Below, in pieces: positions 17,527 through 25,500 of a stretch of DNA of 34,736 nt. The first letter of the stretch is position 1; each line of letters starts with the position of its first letter. The notes beneath the pieces were generated by a model. The model did no database searches, had not been told where the DNA came from, and saw nothing but the letters and a program-made list of their open reading frames with translations. Source of the DNA: Gammaproteobacteria bacterium (lineage in GTDB: Bacteria; Pseudomonadota; Gammaproteobacteria; QZLD01); NCBI GenBank assembly GCA_004796365.1, contig QZLE01000002.1, positions 1 to 34,736 on the forward strand, written 5' to 3'. Made by a program: the position numbers and the translations under genes.

Positions 17527-18255
17527 ATGAGTTCAATTGAACAGTCAATAATCATGGATAAACTACTTAACCCGGGTTCTGCAAAGAATATTCGCCAGGA
17601 AGAAAAAGAATTTTCGTATAAGCAATCTTTAAAAAGAGATTGGGAAAAGGCTTTGGCCGATCAAATCAATAACGATCATATCGAGTATAGACAGGAAGAG
17701 TCGGCGAGAAATACTTCTAACAGTGGAGCCAATTTTTCAGGAAGTGAAAATAATCTATTAGCTCAAATTCAGACAAATTATGCCAAGCTCGATTCACTGC
17801 AGTGCTTCAATAATGACTCTGGAATTTCAGCTGCGGCAACAGTTTCACCATATAGCAACAATTACCAACAATTGATAATCGACAAGATAGTGAATAATTT
17901 TATCGAATATCAGAGCCAAACTTACACAGGAAATACTAAGCATAAATTATCTGTAGCCAATGTCAGAGAGATCTCTTCAGTAAGTTCAAAGCTTAGCAAT
18001 GCTACTGCACTGCCTGCAGAATACAATGTGCATGTTGCTTATGAGGCTGATCGGGTTAAGGTTTGGCTCAGAAATATCAATTTAAGTGAGTCAGAAGGCC
18101 TTGAAATATTCAGGCAAGTAAAAAAAATCTTCGAGGAAAAGGGGTTAAAAATTGCTTCTTTTCATGTAAATGGAACTGAGTTGGTTAAAGATCAGCATAA
18201 TTACAGCTCTAAACAATCAATAGATATTGATCGTAAGATCAATCAAGTTATATAG
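17527..18255 (+). CDS. fliK-slot protein, possible divergent hook-length regulator
   Basis: A 242-residue protein between fliJ and flgD, the position of fliK in the classic order. The N-terminal 150 residues are polar and low in conservation, as in FliK rulers. The C-terminal part (about 165-222: YNVHVAYEADRVKVWLRNIN and KKIFEEKGLKIASFHVNG) could be a reduced FliK C-domain, which contacts FlhB to trigger export switching. It is much shorter than typical FliK (over 400 residues in E. coli), and I see no firm family motif. If it is a molecular ruler, the short length would predict a short hook. The intact FlhB NPTH site supports some partner of this kind. Other roles, including a substrate or chaperone, are possible. 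Confidence 0.6.
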   Translation: MSSIEQSIIMDKLLNPGSAKNIRQEEKEFSYKQSLKRDWEKALADQINNDHIEYRQEESARNTSNSGANFSGSENNLLAQIQTNYAKLDSLQCFNNDSGISAAATVSPYSNNYQQLIIDKIVNNFIEYQSQTYTGNTKHKLSVANVREISSVSSKLSNATALPAEYNVHVAYEADRVKVWLRNINLSESEGLEIFRQVKKIFEEKGLKIASFHVNGTELVKDQHNYSSKQSIDIDRKINQVI

Positions 18256-18267
18256 GGGGAAAATGAG

Positions 18268-18699
18268 ATGCCCGTTGAATCAATAGGAAACCAGCTTGTT
18301 TCTCAAGAATCTGCAAGTGCACAGCAAACTGGAATGAATCAGGAAGATTTTCTTAAGATATTTTTGGCACAGCTTTCATTTCAGGACCCGCTAAAGCCTG
18401 TAGATAACCAGGAATTTATGGCGCAGATGGCTCAGTTTACCAGCCTTGATCAGACAAGGCAGTTAAACGAGAAGATTGAGGGATTGTTGACTATTCAGTC
18501 AGCACAACAGTCTGTCGGTCTGATTGGTAAAACGGTACAGGTTAGTACACAAACTTCATCGCAAATTGGTGAAGTTACGACAGTGACATTTACAACCGGG
18601 CAGCCGGAAATTACGGTAAAGACAACAGACGGTGAGTTTGTAACGGGTGTAAGCTTATCGCAAATATCTCTGGTTAGAGATGTTGAAGATACAGAGTAA
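18268..18699 (+). CDS. flgD: hook cap/scaffold protein FlgD (short form)
   Basis: A 143-residue protein with the FlgD N-terminal signature MNQEDFLKIFLAQLSFQDPL and PVDNQEFMAQMAQFTSLDQ. It ends soon after the first beta region (TGVSLSQISLVRDV). Enterobacterial FlgD is about 230 residues with an extra C-terminal Ig-like/Tudor-like region; this one is a short form like those of several other phyla. FlgD caps the growing hook and guides FlgE assembly. It is followed directly by flgE, the usual pair. Confidence 0.93.
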   Translation: MPVESIGNQLVSQESASAQQTGMNQEDFLKIFLAQLSFQDPLKPVDNQEFMAQMAQFTSLDQTRQLNEKIEGLLTIQSAQQSVGLIGKTVQVSTQTSSQIGEVTTVTFTTGQPEITVKTTDGEFVTGVSLSQISLVRDVEDTE

Positions 18700-18711
18700 A
18701 GGTAAATTACT

Positions 18712-19953
18712 ATGATTGGATCAATTTTTACAAGCACAGCTGGAATGACCACATTTTCAGAAGCACTGGATATTATTGGCAATAACGTCAGTAATATGAA
18801 TACGCCTGGGTATAAAGGCCAAGAAATGATTTTCAAGGACCTGTTTTATCAGAATCAGACCGGTGAAAATCGCGATGGTAGCAATACAACTATTCAAACT
18901 GGTTCTGGCTCAGAGATTGGATCAACAGTTATTCGTACTAACCAGGGTGAAACTCGAGAGACCAGCAGTGATACAGATATAGCTATTGATGGCAACGGTT
19001 TCTTTCTCTTGAGAGATGGTACTGAAACCTACTATTCGAGAGCAGGTAGATTTGAATTTAATGAGGACCAGACACTGGTAGATACTACAACAGGATATAA
19101 AGTTGCCGGCATCACATCTGATGGAAATCTGGAAGATATAAGTATTGCCGGTGATAGATTAAATCCTGCTCAGGCTACAACCTATGTGAATTTTGAAGGT
19201 ACGCTTAATTCAAATATTGATGATGGGAATTCTTATACCATCCCAACAGATACACCAAATCCTGATGATGCAAAGGTTATTGTATATGACTCAATTGGTA
19301 ATAAGCATGAGCTTGAAATTAAATTTACCAAAGTAGGTTTTGTTTCGGGTTCAACAACTCAGATGGTTTGGTTGGTAGAAGTCAGTGAAGATGGGAATGT
19401 TCTTGCTACTGAAGAAATCAGATATGAATCAGGTAGTCCAATGGAAGAGTATAACTCTGTGTTGGTCGAATTAAGACCGGGTACCGGAGCTACTGCAGAT
19501 ATTACACTTGACTTGAGCGATACGAGAATGCTTTCAGCAGCTTCTTCGACAATTGCGGTAAAGGATGATGATGGTATTGACGGAATCCCATTTGGAAGCC
19601 TGGTTAGCATTAAGTTTGATGAAGAAGGAAAAATGACCCTGCAGTACTCTAATGGGGAAGAAATGGCAGGGCAGCAGATAGCGTTGGCACTGTTTAACGA
19701 TGTGCATGCGTTGAAGCTTAAAGGCGACAATCTTTATGAGGCTATAGCTGGTCAAAATCCAATTATCAGTAACCCTGGAAATCAGGGGTTAGGCAATGTG
19801 ATTGGGGGCAGTATTGAGCTTTCAAATGTAGAACTATCAATGGAATTTTCGGACATTATTATCGCCCAGCGGGGCTATCAGGCATGTTCTCATTTGATGA
19901 ACGTATCAAATGAAATGATTCAGCAGCTGTTTGAACTTGGTGGGAATCGCTAA
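18712..19953 (+). CDS. flgE: flagellar hook protein FlgE
   Basis: A 413-residue hook protein of standard length. The rod/hook motif IGNNVSNMNTPGY is at residues 22-34. GNGFFLLRDGTETYYSRAGR follows near residue 87, and the C-terminal helix contains IELSNVELSMEFSDIIIAQR followed by GYQA. FlgE forms the curved hook outside the cell. The middle D2 domain is variable, as expected. It overlaps the next gene by one base. This is the most distal structural subunit encoded in the window; no FlgK, FlgL, FliD or flagellin gene accompanies it. Confidence 0.95.
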   Translation: MIGSIFTSTAGMTTFSEALDIIGNNVSNMNTPGYKGQEMIFKDLFYQNQTGENRDGSNTTIQTGSGSEIGSTVIRTNQGETRETSSDTDIAIDGNGFFLLRDGTETYYSRAGRFEFNEDQTLVDTTTGYKVAGITSDGNLEDISIAGDRLNPAQATTYVNFEGTLNSNIDDGNSYTIPTDTPNPDDAKVIVYDSIGNKHELEIKFTKVGFVSGSTTQMVWLVEVSEDGNVLATEEIRYESGSPMEEYNSVLVELRPGTGATADITLDLSDTRMLSAASSTIAVKDDDGIDGIPFGSLVSIKFDEEGKMTLQYSNGEEMAGQQIALALFNDVHALKLKGDNLYEAIAGQNPIISNPGNQGLGNVIGGSIELSNVELSMEFSDIIIAQRGYQACSHLMNVSNEMIQQLFELGGNR

Positions 19954-20744
19954 TGAAAGTAAAACAGTACAAAATATTTAACAGCTCAGAAATCGATTTT
20001 TTTAATGAACACTTTAAAAAAAGGGTCCAAAGCTGGATTCAATCGTGGGCTCCGGAGACATTGTTTTCTCTTGATGTATCGAATGCAGATACTAAATCAG
20101 AGTTAATTAAGCCAATACTATCTAGCGAAAATGTACTGTGCTTCACCAATGGGGATACATACAATGCTGCTACTGGGTGGGGAGAAGATTTTATCTCAGC
20201 CTTGCCCGCAGCACTTTATGCTTTTTCTGCGCAAGCTACTATCAGCAATAACTCAGGGTTGATGCAGCAATTCGCCAAAAGAGCAGTTGAAGAGCTAATC
20301 GAATCCATTTGTCAGAAAGAAGTTGTTTGCTCAGATTCTGCAAAAATAGGTTCTGGTTTAATTAATGATATAGAACAGAAAGGGGTGTCAGGTCTTGCAG
20401 TTATTATAGAAATTTCAGGCCAGAAGCTATATCTACTGCTTAATAATGACCTTGCTAAAGCAATTCTTGATGCAAATGGAAATAAACCAACAGTTAATGA
20501 AAAACTTAACCTGGTAAAAAGGTCTTTAGGCTTAGGGAAAGAGCAAGTGAATATCGAGTTGGAGATTGGTGAAGCTGAAATTGATTTTGCCTCCCTTCAA
20601 TCTTTGGCAGTTGGCGATGTGATTGCTTTTGATAAGAAAGCCACAGATGCACTTGATGTTAAGATAATAAATGGTGGGAAAATTTGTAAAGGCTATCTAG
20701 GAACACTGGATGGCGTTACTTCTGTACAGTTAATTAGAGGTTAG
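19953..20744 (+). CDS. SctQ/YscQ-like SPOA protein in the fliM slot
   Basis: A 263-residue protein between flgE and fliN, where FliM (about 330 residues) belongs. The C-terminal 198-262 region (VNIELEIGEAEIDFASLQSL to TSVQLI) is a SPOA (FliM/FliN C-terminal) domain. The N-terminal 195 residues do not show the FliM hallmarks: the CheY-binding peptide with an LSQxEIDALL-like motif is absent, and no CheC-like core with the GGxG region that meets FliG was recognised. Layout and length are closer to SctQ/YscQ of type III secretion sorting platforms. It probably pairs with the FliN encoded next. A directional switch through CheY looks unlikely. The SPOA call is firm; the SctQ-like reading is inference. 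Confidence 0.75.
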   Translation: MKVKQYKIFNSSEIDFFNEHFKKRVQSWIQSWAPETLFSLDVSNADTKSELIKPILSSENVLCFTNGDTYNAATGWGEDFISALPAALYAFSAQATISNNSGLMQQFAKRAVEELIESICQKEVVCSDSAKIGSGLINDIEQKGVSGLAVIIEISGQKLYLLLNNDLAKAILDANGNKPTVNEKLNLVKRSLGLGKEQVNIELEIGEAEIDFASLQSLAVGDVIAFDKKATDALDVKIINGGKICKGYLGTLDGVTSVQLIRG

Positions 20745-20747
20745 AAA

Positions 20748-21068
20748 ATGACAGACACAAACGAAAAAGTTCAGAACGTTGAACTAACAGAACTAGAAAA
20801 ATCACAAGGTAGCAATGATGCAATCTTCTCTGGTAAAAGATTGGATCTAATTCAAAACGTAAAAGTTAAAGTTACCGCGGTGATGGGGGAAAGCGAGATA
20901 TCTGTCAGTGAACTATTTAATCTGAAGGAAGACTCGATTTTAAAACTAGATCAAGACAGCAATACACCAATTAAAATCATGCTTGATGATAAAATCATCG
21001 CTAAGGGAAGTTTGGTTGTTGTTGATGATAATTTTGGTGTTCAAATTTCAGATGTTGTTAAAGAGTAA
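20748..21068 (+). CDS. fliN: C-ring protein FliN
   Basis: A 106-residue protein with a polar N-terminal leader (1-28) and one SPOA domain (about 30-104) with the FliN pattern: RLDLIQNVKVKVTAVMGESE, SVSELFNLKEDSIL, IKIMLDDKIIAKGSLVV and FGVQISDVV. FliN forms the lower C-ring and docks FliH-FliI. In the export-only reading it would serve as the docking platform together with the SctQ-like protein. It starts three bases after the preceding stop. Confidence 0.92.
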   Translation: MTDTNEKVQNVELTELEKSQGSNDAIFSGKRLDLIQNVKVKVTAVMGESEISVSELFNLKEDSILKLDQDSNTPIKIMLDDKIIAKGSLVVVDDNFGVQISDVVKE

Positions 21069-21103
21069 TTCACCCAATAGATATGTTTCGAATAGGCGTT
21101 CTA

Positions 21104-21568
21104 ATGCATAAGTTTATGAAAGTGCTGTTATCAGTGCATTTAGTGATGTTTTCATTTGCGACTTTTGCAGCAGAAAACGCCCTGAATCTTAAAGATATTG
21201 AGTTTCAGCGCGAGCCAGTGGTTCAGTCTGGTGATGTTTACAAGATAATCATTGTTCTAATTTTGATGCTGATATTGGCAACAGCAATTTTGTTTGTCTT
21301 AAAGAAAAAACTAGGTATTAAAGAGTCCAGGTTTGAAGATTCTGCAAAAGATCCATCAATCGTCATAATCGACAATAAACGTATTGCACCTCATGCGACG
21401 GTAACTCTATTGGAAGTTGGCAGTGATAGGGTTTTGGTTGCATTAAATAAAGAAAATATTGCAATGACAAACTTGGGAAAGATATCCGAGCATAAGGAGC
21501 CCATTGCAACAATATTGGGTGATGATATGGATATTGATAGTTCAACTGATGCCAAAGAGAATAATTAA
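21104..21568 (+). CDS. fliO: export gate assembly protein FliO
   Basis: A 154-residue protein with a signal-like N-terminus (LLSVHLVMFSFATFAAENA), a short periplasmic stretch, one strong transmembrane helix (about residues 49-70, IIIVLILMLILATAILFVL), and a cytoplasmic FliO domain containing SIVIIDNKRIAPHATVTLLE and VGSDRVLVALNKENIAM. FliO helps FliP oligomerise. The frame opens at 21083, but ATG 21104 sits behind an AGGCG site and gives a better signal peptide. It lies between fliN and fliP as usual. Confidence 0.85.
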   Translation: MHKFMKVLLSVHLVMFSFATFAAENALNLKDIEFQREPVVQSGDVYKIIIVLILMLILATAILFVLKKKLGIKESRFEDSAKDPSIVIIDNKRIAPHATVTLLEVGSDRVLVALNKENIAMTNLGKISEHKEPIATILGDDMDIDSSTDAKENN

Positions 21569-21580
21569 GTTAGGCATATT

Positions 21581-22378
21581 ATGAATTTAAAAGCCATGAA
21601 TATAATAGACTGCTTCAAAAGTTCAGCTCTAATTAAAATATTAGTTTTGCTATCCTTTGGTTTCTGTGCTTCAACGTATGCAGCTGGTGTTGAACTGCCT
21701 GGAGTGGATATAAACTTTAATGAGGGAGAAATTGCTTCTGAGGAAGTATCTACCGCTATTAAGGTATTAGTAGTACTAACTGTCTTAAGTTTGGCTCCTG
21801 CTATTCTGATGATGGTGACATCGTTTACACGCATCATTGTGGTATTATCTATGTTGCGCCATGCCTTTGGAATGCAGGAAACGCCACCAAATAGCGTACT
21901 TATAAGTTTGGCGTTGTTTCTTACAATTTTTACGATGGCACCGGTAATAAACGATGTTAACGAGCAGGCATTTCAGCCGTATCTGAATGGAGAATTGACT
22001 GAACAACAGGCCACAGACGCCTTGTTTGTTCCGGTTCGTGCTTTTATGGCAAAACAGACCAGAGAAAAAGATATCGCCTTGATGATTGAGCTCTCTGGTT
22101 CAGAAAAACCAAAGTCATTTGCAGATGTGACAAACGCACAGCTTATACCAGCGTTTATGCTGAGTGAACTTAAGTCAGCGTTCGAAATTGGCTTTGTAAT
22201 CTTTTTACCATTTCTACTGATTGATATTGTAGTTGCTAGTATTCTTATGTCTATGGGGATGCTTATGGTGCCGCCAATGATGATATCGATGCCGATTAAA
22301 ATTTTGATGTTTGTATTAATCGATGGTTGGTATCTAGTAGTTAGATCACTAGTAGGAAGCTTTGGGGCAATATTTTAG
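21581..22378 (+). CDS. fliP: flagellar export gate protein FliP
   Basis: A 265-residue protein with a signal peptide (ending ASTYAA) and four membrane helices. FliP motifs are intact: MMVTSFTRIIVVLSMLRHAF followed by GMQETPPN, then RAFMAKQTREKDIALM, IPAFMLSELKSAFEIGF and the terminal MSMGMLMVPPMMISMPIK. FliP is the core of the export gate. It is the last gene of the cluster, although fliQ normally follows it directly. An AGG-type ribosome site precedes ATG 21581. Confidence 0.96.
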   Translation: MNLKAMNIIDCFKSSALIKILVLLSFGFCASTYAAGVELPGVDINFNEGEIASEEVSTAIKVLVVLTVLSLAPAILMMVTSFTRIIVVLSMLRHAFGMQETPPNSVLISLALFLTIFTMAPVINDVNEQAFQPYLNGELTEQQATDALFVPVRAFMAKQTREKDIALMIELSGSEKPKSFADVTNAQLIPAFMLSELKSAFEIGFVIFLPFLLIDIVVASILMSMGMLMVPPMMISMPIKILMFVLIDGWYLVVRSLVGSFGAIF

Positions 22379-22463
22379 CAATATAAGCAAGTATTAACTT
22401 AGCAGGATTTATCAATATCATTTTTGCTATTCTTCTACCTGAAAATATCGAAATAAAATTGAT

Positions 22464-22480
22464 CCATTAATGATTAATGG
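22464..22480. promoter_or_regulatory. 17-base palindrome, possible operator
   Basis: CCATTAATGATTAATGG is a perfect inverted repeat of 8 bases around a single central G. The one-base centre cannot form a terminator hairpin, but it is a good shape for binding a dimeric regulator. It lies 86 bases after the fliP stop and 84 bases before the lipoprotein start, in a promoter-like AT-rich spacer. No regulator is identified. Confidence 0.4.
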
Positions 22481-22564
22481 CCATTTTGATGTATTTATCG
22501 AATTGTTCAGAATAAAAGCTACATATTTTCTATTTATACGGCTATGCCTATTGGGGAGAATACC

Positions 22565-25500
22565 ATGTTCCGTACTGTTAAATTCAGTATTTCAAATTTA
22601 ATCGCTGCTGTAATAATTTTAACATTAGCGTCATGTGGCGGTGGCGGAGGTGGTGATGACTCCGATCCTGATTATTCTGCGCAAAAAAGCGGCAGTATAA
22701 GCGGGCAGGTTTCTCTTGGATCTCCTGCAATAGAAGGTATAGTTACGGCATATTCATGGCAAGGGGGAGCAAAAGGCAGTCAAATCGGTTCATCTGCAAT
22801 AGGAACTTCAGGTGATTATTCAATTCAGGTTTCAGCTTCATCCCAAAAAGTTTTGCTGGAAGTAACTGCTGCGAAATATAAAGAAGTAACTTCATCAGCA
22901 AACGTAAAATTTAAAAACGATCACTTTTTATCTGCTGTGGTAGACTATGCTGCAAAGCAAAATAAAATAGCCCAGATAACCTCTTTTTCTACTCTGGCCC
23001 ATGCTCTTGCAGCTTATAAAATAACTACTGGAGTAAGTGCTGAAAATGCTATTTCAGAATCTAACAAATTGTTTTCCAGTCTTTTGGACCTGGATGTAGT
23101 TAATGTTAAACCTGCACGCATCTATTCAGAAGATGATGTCTATGCAGGTGTTTCTGATGAAGCCAAATATGGATTCTTTTTGTCAGCTATATCCTCTTGG
23201 ATGAAGGATATAAGTGAAACAAATAAAAGCGGTGAACATGATTTTTACAATTCTATACATGCTGTTATGGCAATGTATCGTGACATAAGGGATGATGGCT
23301 TATGGGACGGGCAAATAATATCAGCAGCAAGTGGTGAAAGTGTTAGTACATCTCTTGGAAAAGTTTCACTTGATTCACAGGTTTACAGACAAAAAATAGC
23401 CCAGCATGCTTTAAAATTGATTAATTCTGATACTAATAAATCAACTCTTGTGGCAGGTGATTTATTTGCATCCATTAATCAATTCTCTCAAAGTACTGAC
23501 CCGTTTTTTGCAACTCTGGAGCCATTGGCTTTAGATGAAGAGGGTCCGCAAGTAGCAGCTGCCGAAGGTATGGACAAATATCTTTCAGGAGAGGCCGAGT
23601 ATAAATGTACAGTTTCAGATGTGGCTGGAATTAAAGATATTATTGTGAAACTTGATGGAGATACTCTTGAATCTTTCGAGTTTGAAGGTGAAGAACTTAA
23701 CATAACAGTAGATACAACCCTTTATGAAGATGGTGTATATGCCCTAGAGGTCACAGCTGTCGATCATTTGGATAATGAAACAATTGAAGAGCTGGATTTC
23801 TACATTAATAATGATTCTTCTGTGATTACTGTAACTACATCAGATTATGCCAACCAGACCCCTTTTAATATTAGCGGTACTTACTTTGAAAGTGGGCCCA
23901 AAGTTAAAGCGATATCTGTTGCAGGCGTAACAGCAACTCTTGATAAAACAGAAAAAACATGGAGTGCACAGGTACCGCTAAGTATTGGCAAAAATGATTA
24001 TGAGGTCATATTTACAGATGAATTAGATGAAGAAGAAAAGTTTGATTTTTCTGTTTACCTTGATAGAAACGCTCCAGAGATTGATTTGTCAAATGGTCAT
24101 AGTGAAGCATATTTCTTCGTTTCAGGAGAAGTAATCAAAGATCAGCTTCAGGATGATAATTCAGATAATTTATTGTACTTTGACAAAGATACTCATGCGT
24201 TGAATGGTGTTGCACAAACTTTAGAAGCCCTTGATTCAGCCAATATAGCATATTTCTCTTTCATAGCTAATGACCCGGCTGACCATACAGTTTATACAGA
24301 AGTAGAAGATCTTGATGTTTCCATGATCTACAAAATTGGTTCCAAGCAGGTTGGAGATGAAATAGAGTTGACACCTTTAGGTGGTAATGAATCCTGGTTT
24401 GTGATTCCACTTGCTGAAGAAACACTAGATAATGACTGGGATCAGTCTACTGAAAATCAGCTTCATGAGATCGTAGTCACTGTTAAGGATCAGGCTGAAA
24501 ACTCAGTTTCTAAAACATTTTCTTTCAAAGCAAAATTTGATGCCCCATCTTTAACGATTAATAGCTTGAACATTGATTCAACAGTAAATATATACTCATG
24601 GGCTCAGGGAACCAAAGGATCTTTGTTGGAAACATGCACAACGGATTCCAATGGCAGCTGTAACGTCAGGATATATAATGAATCTCAACCTATGTTAATA
24701 GAAATATTGGATGGTAAATACAGAGAACTGGCAACAGGCACATTAGTACCTCTTAGCGAAGAAGATATTTTGCAAGCCGTATTTAATTATCAGCAGGTTG
24801 ATACAAAGGTTACAGTTACCCCCGTTACACATATGGCTGCTGCCCTTGCAGCAAACCAAATAGCAGATGGGATTGAAGTATCAATAGCTATACAGGATGC
24901 CAATACAATCATATCCGATCTATACTCTATTGATATATTGAACGACATCCCTTTTGATATATCCAATATTTCCAATGCTGTTGATGAAGTAGATAATAAC
25001 CTGGAGTATTCACTCTTGTTGGCAGGAATTTCAAGTTGGACAAACGACTATGCCCTGGACAACGGCTATCAAAACCAATATGAATTTCACTCAGTTCTTT
25101 TTGCTCAGTTGGCAGCAGAAGATATCATTGATGATGGTTTATTAAATGGCGGCGTATCTTTTGGTGATACTGAACTCAATCAGTCTGTTTACAGAAATGA
25201 AATAGCTAATGGAATGATTGATGCTATCAACGGTATCAGGAATAACACAACCAGAACAATATCTGATGTATTGGACTACATAAAGTTAATTGCTGAAGAT
25301 ACAAACTTGATTTACGATAACGCACCGGTACAACCTTTAGATAATCAAGCCCCGGTTGTCGAAGCAAGTAATTTTGATAACTTGGATTATTTTTCTGGAA
25401 TAGCTTCTTTTGTATTTGATGTGGATGACAAAATTGGTATCAAACAAATTACAGCTTCAATTGATAATATTCCAGTTATTGTTGGTGGAACAGATAGCCA

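Noticed and set aside
22464-22480. Palindrome as a terminator for the flagellar-type cluster
   Set aside because: A one-base centre cannot form an RNA hairpin loop without breaking the inner pairs, the stem is AT-rich, and no T-run follows.
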